Source: Burkholderiales bacterium
GTDB lineage: Bacteria > Pseudomonadota > Gammaproteobacteria > Burkholderiales > Burkholderiaceae_C
Direction of reading: 5' to 3'
DNA: 64,000 nt
Assembly: GCA_030604135.1 (NCBI GenBank)
Contig: JAUVWL010000001.1
Location: forward strand, 303,580 to 367,579
Shown here in pieces: positions 39,624 through 51,797 of the stretch (position 1 is its first letter; every line of letters starts with the position of its first letter). A program made the position numbers and the translations under genes. The notes under the pieces are model-generated. The model ran no database searches, had not been told where the DNA came from, and saw only the letters and a list, made by a program, of their open reading frames with translations.

Positions 39624-40157
39624 ATGAAGGTGGTGGGCTTCGCAGGTTTTTCCGGGGCAGGCAAGACGACGCTGGTCGAGGGTGTCATCGCGGCCTTGCG
39701 CGCGCGCGGGCTGAGGGTCTCGGTGGTCAAGCACGCGCACCACAGTTTCGAAATCGATCAACCGGGCAAGGACACCTGGCGCCACCGTGAGGCCGGTGCC
39801 TATGAGGTGGTGGCTGCCTCCAGTCAGCGCATGGCCCTGGTGCGCACCTTCGATGAACCACAAGCCCTCACGGCACACCACCTGATCCGGGCGCTTCATC
39901 CCGGGGTGGACTGGGTGCTGGTGGAGGGCTTCAAGGAGAGCAATCTGCTCAAATTGGAAGTCTGGCGACCCGACACGGACAAGCCGGCGCGCTACCCCGA
40001 CGACGCTTTCGTCGTTGCGATCGCCACCGATGCCCCTGACCGGATGCCTGAGCCCACCCTGCGGCCGGTGCTGGATCTGAACTCGCCAGAGGTGATTGCA
40101 AGCTGGTTGGTCGAAAATGGTGCGCGTTTCGAGTACGTCCCGGAGGCCTACATCTGA
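39624..40157 (+). CDS. mobB: Molybdopterin-guanine dinucleotide biosynthesis adaptor MobB
   Basis: A 177-residue GTP-binding accessory protein of molybdenum cofactor synthesis. The P-loop is GFSGAGKTTL, followed by VVKHAHHSFEIDQPGKDTWR and WVLVEGFKESNLLKLEVWR. The start at ATG 39624 is preferred over an in-frame extension that overlaps thrC. It begins a run of Moco genes (mobB-moeA-moaD-moaE). mobA is not present. Confidence 0.94.
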   Translation: MKVVGFAGFSGAGKTTLVEGVIAALRARGLRVSVVKHAHHSFEIDQPGKDTWRHREAGAYEVVAASSQRMALVRTFDEPQALTAHHLIRALHPGVDWVLVEGFKESNLLKLEVWRPDTDKPARYPDDAFVVAIATDAPDRMPEPTLRPVLDLNSPEVIASWLVENGARFEYVPEAYI

Positions 40158-40198
40158 ACGAGGCCGTCCAGGCAAACAGCGAACAGGACAAGCAAGGC

Positions 40199-41491
40199 AT
40201 GAGCGAAACACAACCCAGGCCCCGACCCCCCCTGATGGCGCTGGACCGGGCACTGGCCGACCTGATGGGGCGCGTGTCGCCCCTGCTTGCGACCGAGACG
40301 GTTGCCCTGATCGACAGCGATCGCCGCATCCTGGCCGAGGACCTGGTGTCCGCCCTGCATGTGCCGCCCCATGACAACTCGTCCATGGACGGTTACGCGG
40401 TGCGCACGATGGATGTGGAGGCGCCCGGCGTGGTGCTGCCCGTCTCCCAGCGTGTTGCAGCCGGCCACACGGGTGGCCCACTGGAACCGGGTACCTGTGC
40501 CCGTATCTTCACGGGAGCCCCCATGCCACCCGGTGCCGATGCGGTTGTCATGCAGGAAGACACGCGTGAGGTGGGCGGCAATATCCATGGGGTGCACATC
40601 GACGTGGTGCCACAGGCCGGTCAGTGGGTCCGACGTGCCGGTGAGGATGTGAGCCGGGGGGCCGTGGTGCTGCCTGCCGGTACCCGACTGTCGGCGGCCT
40701 CGATCGGGCTGGCCGCCGGTATCGGCCGAGCCCACCTGTCGGTGTGGAGGCGGCCCCGGGTGGCCCTTTTCTCGACCGGCGACGAGCTGGTGATGCCTGG
40801 CGAAGTGGCGCCAGAGAACATGCCGCCCGGGGCCATCTACAACTCCAACCGCTATTTTTTGCGCGTATTGCTCCAGCGCCTGGGCTGCGAGGTGAGCGAT
40901 CTGGGCATCGTGCCTGACCGACGCGAGGCCACCGTGGCCGCTCTGAAGACAGCGGCCGATCACCACGACCTCATTCTCACCAGTGGTGGCGTGTCGGTCG
41001 GAGAAGAAGACCACATCAAGCCCGCCGTCCAGCAACTGGGCAGCCTGGACCTGTGGCAGATTGCCATGAAGCCGGGCAAGCCTTTCGCTTACGGCGTGGT
41101 ACGCCGAGATGCCGGGGCAGGAGCCGAAGCGGGTCAGGTCTGCCATTTCATCGGGCTGCCTGGCAACCCGGTGTCCAGTTTTGTGACCTTCCTGCTGCTG
41201 GTCCGGCCGTTCCTGCTCAGACTGCAGGGCGCGTCGGAGGCCAGCGTGCTGTCTTCCCCCCGGTCCTACCGGATGCGCGCCGATTTCGATCTGCCCCGTG
41301 CCGACAAGCGGCGCGAGTTTTTGCGTGTGCGCCGCAACGAAGCCGGTGGCCTGGATCTGTTTTCCAACCAGAGCGCCGGGGTTCTGACGTCGGCCAGCTG
41401 GGCCGATGGACTGGTGGACAACCCGGCCGGCACCACGATCGCCCGCGGCGATCTGGTCGACTACATCGCTTTTTCAGACTTGTTGCCATGA
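40199..41491 (+). CDS. moeA: Molybdopterin molybdenumtransferase MoeA
   Basis: A 430-residue enzyme that inserts molybdate into adenylylated molybdopterin. MoeA domain II holds PHDNSSMDGYAVRT and FTGAPMPPGADAVVMQED. The MogA-like domain has FSTGDELVMPGE, LTSGGVSVGEEDHIK and IGLPGNPVSSFVTF. The C-terminal domain IV is complete. Its stop overlaps the moaD start (ATGA at 41488-41491). Confidence 0.96.
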   Translation: MSETQPRPRPPLMALDRALADLMGRVSPLLATETVALIDSDRRILAEDLVSALHVPPHDNSSMDGYAVRTMDVEAPGVVLPVSQRVAAGHTGGPLEPGTCARIFTGAPMPPGADAVVMQEDTREVGGNIHGVHIDVVPQAGQWVRRAGEDVSRGAVVLPAGTRLSAASIGLAAGIGRAHLSVWRRPRVALFSTGDELVMPGEVAPENMPPGAIYNSNRYFLRVLLQRLGCEVSDLGIVPDRREATVAALKTAADHHDLILTSGGVSVGEEDHIKPAVQQLGSLDLWQIAMKPGKPFAYGVVRRDAGAGAEAGQVCHFIGLPGNPVSSFVTFLLLVRPFLLRLQGASEASVLSSPRSYRMRADFDLPRADKRREFLRVRRNEAGGLDLFSNQSAGVLTSASWADGLVDNPAGTTIARGDLVDYIAFSDLLP

Positions 41492-41739
41492 AGATCCAGC
41501 TGCGCTATTTCGCCTCCATCCGGGAGGCCATCGGAACGGGCAGCGAGACCATCGACACGCCGTCTGCCACGCTGTCCGAGCTGCGTGACGAACTCATCGC
41601 CCGCGGCGGACCCCATGCCGAAGCCCTCGCCCGCGGCCGGGCGGTGCGTGTCTCCATCAACCAGACCATGGCTGACGAGTCGGCGGCTCTGCGGGACGGC
41701 GCCGAGGTGGCCTTCTTTCCGCCGGTGACCGGAGGCTGA
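41488..41739 (+). CDS. moaD: Molybdopterin synthase small subunit MoaD
   Basis: An 83-residue ubiquitin-fold sulfur carrier. It opens with MKIQLRYFASIREAIGTGSE and ends with the essential Gly-Gly (FFPPVTGG), which is adenylated and thiocarboxylated. It overlaps moeA by 4 bp and is followed by moaE, its partner subunit. Confidence 0.95.
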   Translation: MKIQLRYFASIREAIGTGSETIDTPSATLSELRDELIARGGPHAEALARGRAVRVSINQTMADESAALRDGAEVAFFPPVTGG

Positions 41740-41806
41740 ACATGTGCGTCGTACGACCGTTCCGGCGACAGTCAAGTGCCCAGCGAGCAGCACGGAGGGT
41801 GACACC

Positions 41807-42280
41807 TTGAACACCCGCGTCAGCATCCAGACCGAGGATTTCGACCTGTCTGCGGAGGTCGCGCTTTTGCGCGCTGATGAGAAGCGCGTAGGGGCGGTCT
41901 GTTCCTTTGTCGGCACCGTCAGAGACCGCAATGATGGCCAGAGTGTCAGCACCATGGAGCTGGAGCATTACCCTGGCATGACGGAGAAGGCCATTGAAGA
42001 AATGATCGACGAGGCGTTCAGGCGCTTTGACATCTTTGGCGCGCGGGTCATTCACCGGGTGGGACTGCTGCAGCCTCTGGACCAGATCGTGCTGGTCGTG
42101 GTGACGTCTGCCCATAGGGGCGAGAGCTTTCAGGCCTGCGAGTTCCTGATGGACTACCTGAAAACCCAGGCTCCCTTCTGGAAGAAGGAGCAGACGCCCG
42201 AGGGTGCGCGCTGGGTTGATGCGAGGGTGAGCGACGATGCGGCGTTGAGCCGGTGGGGCATTACCAGTCAGAACGCCTGA
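41807..42280 (+). CDS. moaE: Molybdopterin synthase catalytic subunit MoaE
   Basis: A 157-residue subunit that converts precursor Z (cPMP) to molybdopterin with MoaD thiocarboxylate. It has GAVCSFVGTVRDRNDG, LELEHYPGMTEKAI-like sequence, HRVGLLQPLDQIVLVVVTSA and the active-site lysines in KTQAPFWKKEQ. The start is taken as TTG 41807, 4 nt after GGAGGGTGA-type sequence; a longer frame from 41744 lacks homology. Confidence 0.94.
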   Translation: MNTRVSIQTEDFDLSAEVALLRADEKRVGAVCSFVGTVRDRNDGQSVSTMELEHYPGMTEKAIEEMIDEAFRRFDIFGARVIHRVGLLQPLDQIVLVVVTSAHRGESFQACEFLMDYLKTQAPFWKKEQTPEGARWVDARVSDDAALSRWGITSQNA

Positions 42281-42284
42281 AGGC

Positions 42285-43049
42285 ATGTGCGGCGCGACCA
42301 TGGATTTGAGCGCTGCTGACATTGAATCCATCGAACGGGCCACGCTCTCGGCGGTGGCGCCTGAGCGCATCGAGTCGCAAGATGGATGGCTTCTGCCCAT
42401 GGACCCGGGCACCGTCGGACGTGCACACAGCGCCGTCCCGCTGCATCACCGGTTCCACGATCCGTCGCTTATTGGAGAGATTGTTCGGCGGTATCAGGAT
42501 GCCGGCTTCCGCCCGGTGTTCCGCCTGCCAGATCTCCCGACTTTTGACGCCTGGTGGCCAAAGCTGGCAGCCCAGGGCTTTCGGCGTCAGCAACCGACGC
42601 TGACCCAGACCGGGTCGCTGGAGGGCTTGCTGACGCTGGCTGACGAAGCCGATGACGTCTCGCTGGAGCCGCACCCCGACGAGGACTGGATGGCGATGTT
42701 CCTGGGAGAAGGGCTGGACCCGGTCGATGGCGCCTACCGGTCCCGTGCCCTGGCCCGTGCGGAGGGCACATTGTTTGCCAGTCTGCGCGAAGGCGGACGG
42801 ACCCTGGCCTGCGGCGCCGCCTGCTACGCCGAGGGCTGGTTGAGCATGCACGGTCTGCGAACTGCCGCCAGCCAGCGTGGTCGAGGTCTGGCTGGCCGCC
42901 TGATCCGGGCCATGGCGCTCGAAGCCCAGGGCCGAGGCATCACCCGGGCCTTCCTGCAGGTCGACGCCAGCAATGCGTCGGCCCTGGCGCTGTACCGTCG
43001 AGGTGGCATGAGCACCGCCTGGTCTTATGCCTACTGGAGATCCGGCTAG
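42285..43049 (+). CDS. GNAT-family N-acetyltransferase
   Basis: A 254-residue protein whose C-terminal half is a GNAT domain. The acetyl-CoA pyrophosphate loop reads ASQRGRGLAGRLIRAMALEA (Q/RxxGxG/A), followed by FLQVDASNASALALYRRGGM. The N-terminal 130 residues have no clear motif and may set substrate specificity. It starts 4 bp after moaE but need not share its function. ATG 42300 is an alternative start. Confidence 0.85.
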   Translation: MCGATMDLSAADIESIERATLSAVAPERIESQDGWLLPMDPGTVGRAHSAVPLHHRFHDPSLIGEIVRRYQDAGFRPVFRLPDLPTFDAWWPKLAAQGFRRQQPTLTQTGSLEGLLTLADEADDVSLEPHPDEDWMAMFLGEGLDPVDGAYRSRALARAEGTLFASLREGGRTLACGAACYAEGWLSMHGLRTAASQRGRGLAGRLIRAMALEAQGRGITRAFLQVDASNASALALYRRGGMSTAWSYAYWRSG

Positions 43050-43175
43050 AGGCCCCCACGCTCCGCCGCTGCGCGGGTCGCTGCCCCACGGGGGGGTGCG
43101 AATTCAGCTTGGGAGCGGCCCTGCGCTGAATTCTTTGCCCCCAGGCTCCGTCGCTGAGTGGGTGGCAGTGCGATT
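43050..43175 (+). repeat. Intergenic repeat-like GC-rich segment before clpB
   Basis: The segment starts with GCCCCCACGCTCCGCCGCTG, has a CCCCACGGGGGGG turn and includes an inverted repeat, GAATTCAGC (43100-43108) with GCTGAATTC (43125-43133). A related CCCC(A)GGCTCCG(T)CGCTG motif recurs at about 43139-43158. No gene is visible. This type of C/G-run element resembles the other dispersed repeats in the window but is not a close copy of them. Confidence 0.45.
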
Positions 43176-43215
43176 GATCAGGGTCAAGGACGCTTGACCT
43201 CGATAGTCGCAAGGT

Positions 43216-43243
43216 CTTGAAATGGGGACGGTCAGCGCCACAT
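43216..43243 (+). promoter_or_regulatory. Candidate sigma-32 heat-shock promoter of clpB
   Basis: CTTGAAA (43216-43222) is a perfect -35 for sigma-32. After a 13-nt gap, CGCCACAT (43236-43243) matches six of eight bases of the CCCCATnT -10. The clpB start is 35 bp downstream. ClpB is a classic sigma-32 target, so the match fits the gene. Confidence 0.6.
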
Positions 43244-43277
43244 GTCCGTCAATTCAAGCATTTCGGAGCATCCTTTC

Positions 43278-45887
<2,610 letters not shown>

Positions 45888-45910
45888 GAAGCCTTTGAGG
45901 CCAGCCGTCT

Positions 45911-46150
45911 TCAGTGCAGCGAGGGAAGCTCTGCTGGCGCGTCCTGAAGCAAGCCCTGTTGCATCAGTTGGCGGGCCAGGGGTTCGGCATTGGTACCCAC
46001 CAGCAAGGACAACTCGCGCAGGGTGCGGTGACCATTCGCCAGAAGAAGCAGTGCATGCGCCCGTCGGTCCAAGGCTTGAGGGTGGGGAAGCAGGCTCCAG
46101 GCCTCGGCAGTTCGTTGGAGGCGCATGGTCCGGTCGGGGTTGGATGGCAT
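45911..46150 (-). CDS. Small helical protein, function unknown
   Basis: A 79-residue protein from ATG 46150, with GGGAGA 9 nt upstream on the minus strand. The sequence RAHALLLLANGHRTLRELSL with LVGTNAEPLARQLMQQGLL looks like a short winged-helix or helix-turn-helix core. It is divergent from the DUF1631 gene and convergent with clpB, 23 bp from its stop. The family is not recognised with certainty. Confidence 0.65.
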   Translation of the reverse strand: MPSNPDRTMRLQRTAEAWSLLPHPQALDRRAHALLLLANGHRTLRELSLLVGTNAEPLARQLMQQGLLQDAPAELPSLH

Positions 46151-46339
46151 CTCGGGTCTCCCTTTGCAGGGTTGCGGCGGTCCCTGGTTAGCCGCACTGT
46201 GGCACCTGTGCATGTCATCCGTTTGACAGACAGGTCACCCGCTCGTCCTCAACAGACCCCGGTGGTCGGTGTGCACGCGCTGCGAATCTGCGCACCAGCG
46301 GGGTCGGTGCTACAGTCGTGACATATTGCACGCCAGGTC

Positions 46340-48616
46340 GTGCTGGGTCTCGACGTTTGTTCGCAGCAGGGTGGCTCGGTGGACTCCTTTGATCAACTCA
46401 GGGCGCAGGTTCCTGTCGTCTTCGGTCGCAGCCTGGACCGGGCGATTGCGGGTCTGCAGGCGCGCAGCGGCAGCCGGCGCGAAGTGGTGGTCTTTGACCG
46501 GACTGCATCGGTCTGGGGGGACCTCCTGCGTCGCCGCGCGGACCTGTGCACCGGGTTTCTGCATGGACTTGACGAGGTCGTGCGCGGGCGCGAGCTGCCC
46601 TGGCCACCGCAGTCGCGTCACACAGTGCTGCAGTCCCAGGATGTGGAACCCCTGATGGACATCGATACGGGTGGCGCTCCGGTCTCGGCTCCCGTACCCC
46701 TGGACTCCTCCGAACTGGTTGAAGATGCGGGTTTGCAGCGTCTGTATTCTGCTTGCCTGGAGGTGGTGCAGGAGCGAGAGTCGGCCGAGGTGATGTACCG
46801 GTTTGAGCGCCTGGCATCACCCAGGCACTGGCTGGCCTTGTGTTGGGCCCTCATGGACGAGGCATCTCCCGACCTCGCGACCTTGCAGAAGCGGATGAAG
46901 CACCTGGCACCGGCCCTGGTTGACGAGTTGCTGGGTTTGTATCGAAGGCTTTCGGGCGCCGGACCGACCGCTGGCAGCGGCACCCAGGTCACTGCGTCGT
47001 TGGAGGCTGAAGCCCTGCCGCCCCTGGAAAGCCTTTGTCAACCTTTCAACGAGCTGGAACCGCAGTGGCTCAAGGCATTTCTGACGCCGGCCAACGGCCG
47101 CTTGAAGTCGTCGCTGCCGGTGCACTTTCACGATCTGGTTCAAGCCCAGATTGCTCAGTTGAACGCCCCATCTGTGCACGACGGATCGCGTAGATCGGGG
47201 GTCGAGAGCGTCCTGGGCGTTGCCAGTTCGCTAGACGCCGGCTTGTGGGGATCGTGGGCGAACCCGTCGGTTCGTGCCGTGCACCTCCTGAACCTCAAGG
47301 CCGGATCGCAGACCTTCGAGCAGGTGGTGGCACTCGACGTCGTGCGCGGCCTGGTCGGACGCCTCGCCGGTGATCCGCTGCTGCTGCGACCGGTTGGCGA
47401 GGCCATTGTGGCCCTGGAACCCGTGTTGCTGCGACTGGCGCTTGAACAACCCCGGTTCATCACCCAGCAGACGCACCCGGCTCGGCGCCTGCTTGACACG
47501 GTGCTGCATCGCGCGGTCGAGCACAACGATGTCGCCAATCCCGGTTTTGAGGACTTCTACCGCCCCGTGGTCGACGCGTTCCTGGCCCTTAACGCCTTGC
47601 CCCGTGCTGATACCGGAGATTTTGCGCGTGTGCTCGAGCAGGTTCTGCTTGCCTGGAGGAACAGCGACGAAGCCATGCAGGCCCAGCAAGCCCAGCGTCT
47701 GCAGGCCATTCGCCTGGCCGACGAACGCCAGGCATTGGCCGACCGAATCACGCTGGAGTTGTCCCAGTTGCCAGAGATGGCCGATGCCCCGGGTTTCGTG
47801 GTGTCCTTTCTGTGCGGATGGTGGGCCACCGTGCTGGCCTGGTCGCGTTTGTCCCCTTCGGCGGAAGATCTGGACGCATTGGCCTGTGAGCGGGTGGTCG
47901 CGACATTGCTCTGGTGCACACGTCCGGCGGCCCTGGAGTTTGAGTCGGAATCCGTGCGGGCTGCACTGCCCGAGCTGATCGCCACCTTGCGCCGTGGACT
48001 GACCGCGATTGGCAAGCCGGATTCAGAGACACAGCCTTTTTTTGATGCGCTGATGGAATGGCATCAGCCACTCATGGCTGCGCGCAAAGAGCCCGGCACC
48101 TCGTCACCGGCACCGCTGAGCGCCGATGTTGAAGCCAGCGATTCCGAGCCCGAGACCTTGCCCATGGCGGACCCGGATACCGCCGATCCGGTGCGTGCGC
48201 CCTACCACCCGGACGGTCCGTGGTTGGGACGGGGGGAGCTGGAATCTGTGGGAGTGGAAGAAGCGCGTTTCACCGACTTCACCGAGCTCGGAGCCTTGCG
48301 CACCACCTCGACCGACTCGGCGGCCCCTGGTTCCGGTCTGGGTGATGCCGAGGTGGATGCGGTGCTGGCCGAACTCAAGCCAGGCACCTGGGTGGACCTG
48401 CAGTCGCAAGGTGAATGGTTGCGAGCCCAGTTGGTCTGGTCCAATCCGGCGGCCACCCTGTTCATGTTCAACAGCGCCGGCGGCCGCACGCATTCGATGA
48501 GCCGTCGAAGCTGCATCAAGCTGATCCAGGCGCGCCGCCTGTCGCCAGTACCTGCGCCCCCGGATGTGCAGGTGGCCTTCGGTGTGATTGCGGGCACGCC
48601 GTCCGGACGGAGTTGA
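46340..48616 (+). CDS. DUF1631-family protein
   Basis: A 758-residue, mostly helical cytoplasmic protein matching the DUF1631 pattern. The central part includes NPSVRAVHLLNLKA, PLLLRPVGEAIVALEPVLLR and HPARRLLDTVLHRAVEHND. An acidic linker follows, and the C-terminal beta-rich module is GTWVDLQSQGEWLRAQLVWS to GGRTHSMSRRSCIKLIQ. Function is unknown; some annotations link DUF1631 proteins to PilZ-like modules, which I cannot verify here. GTG 46379 with AGGGTGG upstream is an alternative start. Confidence 0.82.
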   Translation: MLGLDVCSQQGGSVDSFDQLRAQVPVVFGRSLDRAIAGLQARSGSRREVVVFDRTASVWGDLLRRRADLCTGFLHGLDEVVRGRELPWPPQSRHTVLQSQDVEPLMDIDTGGAPVSAPVPLDSSELVEDAGLQRLYSACLEVVQERESAEVMYRFERLASPRHWLALCWALMDEASPDLATLQKRMKHLAPALVDELLGLYRRLSGAGPTAGSGTQVTASLEAEALPPLESLCQPFNELEPQWLKAFLTPANGRLKSSLPVHFHDLVQAQIAQLNAPSVHDGSRRSGVESVLGVASSLDAGLWGSWANPSVRAVHLLNLKAGSQTFEQVVALDVVRGLVGRLAGDPLLLRPVGEAIVALEPVLLRLALEQPRFITQQTHPARRLLDTVLHRAVEHNDVANPGFEDFYRPVVDAFLALNALPRADTGDFARVLEQVLLAWRNSDEAMQAQQAQRLQAIRLADERQALADRITLELSQLPEMADAPGFVVSFLCGWWATVLAWSRLSPSAEDLDALACERVVATLLWCTRPAALEFESESVRAALPELIATLRRGLTAIGKPDSETQPFFDALMEWHQPLMAARKEPGTSSPAPLSADVEASDSEPETLPMADPDTADPVRAPYHPDGPWLGRGELESVGVEEARFTDFTELGALRTTSTDSAAPGSGLGDAEVDAVLAELKPGTWVDLQSQGEWLRAQLVWSNPAATLFMFNSAGGRTHSMSRRSCIKLIQARRLSPVPAPPDVQVAFGVIAGTPSGRS

Positions 48617-48684
48617 AGCCCTCTGCACAGCCCCGCAGTTCCTGGGCGACAGCAGAGGCCGTGAGGTTGGCATAACATCGACCG

Positions 48685-49926
48685 ATGCGCACCGCCTCCA
48701 TGGGCTTGAACCCGACGCCCGAATCTGTCCCACTGCAACAAGACGCTGCCGTCATCGGGCTGGTTGGCCTGGCCCACGGGACGTCCCACTTTTCGCACCT
48801 GTTGTTGGCTCCCCTTTTCCCGGTGTTCATGCGCGACTTTGGGCTCAGCTTTGCCGATGTCGGTCTGCTCATGAGCATTTTTTTCGTGATCTCCGGGGTG
48901 GGGCAAGCCCTGTCCGGCTTTGTGGTGGACCGTGTCGGTGCCCGGCCAGTGCTGTTTGCGGCCATTTCGTGTTTTCTGGTGGCCTCGCTGTTGGCCTCTC
49001 AGGCCACGGGCTACCATGGCCTGGTGCTGGTCGCCATGTTGGCCGGACTTGGTAACGCGCCGTTTCACCCGGCCGACTTCACCATACTGAACCAGCGCGT
49101 TTCGCCGGCGCGCCTGGGTCACGCTTTCAGTGTGCATGGCCTGACAGGCAACCTTGGCTGGGCGTTGGCGCCAGCTTTTCTGGTGGGCATCACGGCCATG
49201 GCCGATTGGCGCACGGCCTACCACGCTGCCGCGCTCTTCTACGTGCTGGTCATTGGCGTGCTTTACTGGCAGCGCGATCGGCTGCGCACCGAGGTGGTGG
49301 TCCGTCAACCCGATGCCACCGCCCGGTCGGACCTGGCTTTTCTCAAGTTGCCCGTGGTCTGGTGGTGTTTTGCCTTTTTTCTGTTGTCCACCATGACGCT
49401 GGCGGTCGTGCAGAGCTTCGGACCATCCATTCTGAAGGCCATGCATGGCGTGAGTGTGGAGGCCGCGACACTGACCCTGAGTGCTTACATGGTGTGTGGT
49501 GCGTTTGGCATGGTGGTGGGCGGCTTCGTGGCCACCTGGGGGCAGCGTCACCAATGGTCCAGCGACCGTGTGGTGGCCTGGTCAATGACCGCGGGGGCGC
49601 TCCTGCTGGTGGTCTGTGCCACCGGTGCGCTGGGCACGGTGGGCACCATGGTGGCCCTGTCGCTGACCGGTTTTGCGGTCGGTGTGGGGGGCCCCAGTCG
49701 CGACATGATGATCAAGAAAGCCACGCCCAAAGGTGCCACCGGACGTGTGTATGGCACTGTCTATTCCGGACTGGATGCCGGCTTTGCCATCTCGCCCCTG
49801 TTCTTCGGCCTGCTGATGGACCAGGGCTGGTACGCTGCCACGCTGGCCGGGGCCGGACTGGTTCTGCTGATCTCGGTTTACGCCGCGCTCGGCGTCGGGC
49901 AGCGAACCACTGCGCACAGAACCTGA
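48685..49926 (+). CDS. MFS transporter, Fsr-like
   Basis: A 413-residue major-facilitator protein with about twelve transmembrane helices. GLAHGTSHFSHLLLAPLFPV and the loop 2-3 motif DRVGARPVL resemble the fosmidomycin-resistance (Fsr) branch. The second half has GGFVATWGQRHQWSS and GPSRDMMIKKATPKGATGRV. The substrate is unknown. It ends 23 bp before the TPP enzyme and may be its cotranscribed transporter. Confidence 0.85.
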   Translation: MRTASMGLNPTPESVPLQQDAAVIGLVGLAHGTSHFSHLLLAPLFPVFMRDFGLSFADVGLLMSIFFVISGVGQALSGFVVDRVGARPVLFAAISCFLVASLLASQATGYHGLVLVAMLAGLGNAPFHPADFTILNQRVSPARLGHAFSVHGLTGNLGWALAPAFLVGITAMADWRTAYHAAALFYVLVIGVLYWQRDRLRTEVVVRQPDATARSDLAFLKLPVVWWCFAFFLLSTMTLAVVQSFGPSILKAMHGVSVEAATLTLSAYMVCGAFGMVVGGFVATWGQRHQWSSDRVVAWSMTAGALLLVVCATGALGTVGTMVALSLTGFAVGVGGPSRDMMIKKATPKGATGRVYGTVYSGLDAGFAISPLFFGLLMDQGWYAATLAGAGLVLLISVYAALGVGQRTTAHRT

Positions 49927-49949
49927 ATCCCCCATCTCAAAGACTGACC

Positions 49950-51656
49950 ATGACCCAGAAACTGGCTGGCCATTTGCTTGTCGAATGCCTGATCGCCCAA
50001 GGTGTGACCCATGCCTTCGGGGTGCCCGGAGAAAGCTACCTCGCGGTGCTGGACGGCTTCCACACCCACGCTGATCGCATCCGCTTTGTCATCAACCGGC
50101 AAGAGGGTGGGGCGGCTTTCATGGCCGAGGCGCAGGGCAAACTCACCGGACGGCCGGGTGTGTGTTTTGTGACCCGGGGGCCCGGTGCCACCAACGCCTC
50201 GATCGGGCTGCACACGGCCTTTCAGGATTCCACACCCATGGTCTTGTTCGTGGGCGACGTTGCCAGTGATGCGCGCCATCGGGAGGCTTTCCAGGAGGTC
50301 GACTACAGCGTGTTCTTCGGCCCATCGACCGGGGGCATGGCCAAGCGCGTCGAGCGCATTGACGATGCGCGGCGCATCCCGGAGTACGTGGCCCGTGCAT
50401 TTGCCACTGCCATGAACGGTCGACCCGGTCCGGTGGTGCTGGTGCTGCCAGAGGACATGTTGACCCAGCCAGTCGAAGGCGAACCGCTGCCTCGGGTGGA
50501 GCCCGTGCAGGCCTGGAGCGACCCAGGCGCGCTGCGGAATCTTCGCAGCCTGCTTCTGGCGGCCGAACGACCGATGGTGCTGGCCGGTGGCAGCGGCTGG
50601 ACGCCCCAGGCCGCTGCGGCCCTGCAGCGCTTTGCCGAGAACTGGCAACTGCCTGTGGCCAACACCTTCCGGTTTCAGGACACCTTCGACAACCACCATC
50701 CACTGTACGCAGGTGACATGGGGCTGGGCATCAATCCGGCCCTGGCCCGGCGTATTCGCGAGAGCGATCTGCTGCTGGCCATTGGCCCGCGCCTGGGGGA
50801 GTCCACGACCGCTGGCTACACACTCATCGAGGCCCCCGTTCCCCGTCAGAAGCTGGTGCACATCCATGCCAGCGCGGAAGAGCTGGGCCGTGTGTACCAA
50901 CCCACTCTGGCCATTCATGCCACCATGAACGCGGCCGCACGCAGCCTGGAGGTGCTCGCTGCACCGCCCGAGGTGCCCTGGAGTGCCTGGACGCAAGCTT
51001 GCCACGCCGACTACGAAATACATGTCGACGTGGGCAACTATGGCACGGTGCTGCCGGGCCCGGTCGACATGCCGGCCATCGTCCACACGCTGCAGAAACA
51101 CCTGCCGGACGACGCCATTCTGACCAACGGTGCCGGCAACTTCGCCACCTGGCTGCACCGCTTCTTCCGCTACCATGGTCTCACCAAGGGACACAAAACC
51201 CAGCTGGCGCCCACCAACGGGGCCATGGGCTACGGCGTGCCGGCTGGCATCGCCGCGTCGGTGCTGACCGGGCGAACCGTGTTCACCATCGCGGGGGATG
51301 GCGATTTCCTCATGAACGGGCAGGAACTGGCCACTGCCGTGCAGCACGGTGCGCGCACCATCATCCTGCTGGTGGACAACGGCACCTACGGCACGATCCG
51401 CATGCACCAGGAGCGGGAGTACCCGGCCCGGGTCAGCGGCTCAGACCTTCGCAACCCCGACTTTTGTGCGCTGGCGCGCGCCTACGGTTATGCCGCCCTG
51501 CGCGTGGAAGACACCGCAGCGTTCGAGCCCGCTTTGACGCAGGCGCTTCAGGCCAGTACCGGTACCCTGATCCACCTGCCGCTGGATCCGCAGGTGATCA
51601 CCACACGCAGCACACTGAACGAAATCCGCCAGCAGGCTCTCGCAAAAGGGCTGTGA
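49950..51656 (+). CDS. Thiamine-diphosphate enzyme, acetolactate synthase-like
   Basis: A 568-residue TPP-dependent enzyme. The N-terminal pyrimidine domain has the catalytic Glu in FGVPGESYLAV and GVCFVTRGPGATNASIGLHT. The central domain follows, and the C-terminal pyrophosphate motif is GDGDFLMNGQELATAVQHG with IILLVDNGTYG. There is no small regulatory subunit beside it, so biosynthetic IlvB is unlikely; oxo-acid decarboxylase or glyoxylate carboligase-type activity is possible. ATG 49950 is used; the frame upstream overlaps the MFS gene. Confidence 0.87.
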   Translation: MTQKLAGHLLVECLIAQGVTHAFGVPGESYLAVLDGFHTHADRIRFVINRQEGGAAFMAEAQGKLTGRPGVCFVTRGPGATNASIGLHTAFQDSTPMVLFVGDVASDARHREAFQEVDYSVFFGPSTGGMAKRVERIDDARRIPEYVARAFATAMNGRPGPVVLVLPEDMLTQPVEGEPLPRVEPVQAWSDPGALRNLRSLLLAAERPMVLAGGSGWTPQAAAALQRFAENWQLPVANTFRFQDTFDNHHPLYAGDMGLGINPALARRIRESDLLLAIGPRLGESTTAGYTLIEAPVPRQKLVHIHASAEELGRVYQPTLAIHATMNAAARSLEVLAAPPEVPWSAWTQACHADYEIHVDVGNYGTVLPGPVDMPAIVHTLQKHLPDDAILTNGAGNFATWLHRFFRYHGLTKGHKTQLAPTNGAMGYGVPAGIAASVLTGRTVFTIAGDGDFLMNGQELATAVQHGARTIILLVDNGTYGTIRMHQEREYPARVSGSDLRNPDFCALARAYGYAALRVEDTAAFEPALTQALQASTGTLIHLPLDPQVITTRSTLNEIRQQALAKGL

Positions 51657-51797
51657 TATTGAATGCTTTAGAGTTGCTTTTTGGCGACTCGGGGTGCCTG
51701 ATTCGGGAACTGCATCACACTTTTTGTGGCACTGGAACGCGTGATCTGATGCTTTGGTGTGCCTACACTGGGCCCATCAATCCAGGAGGTACGTACC

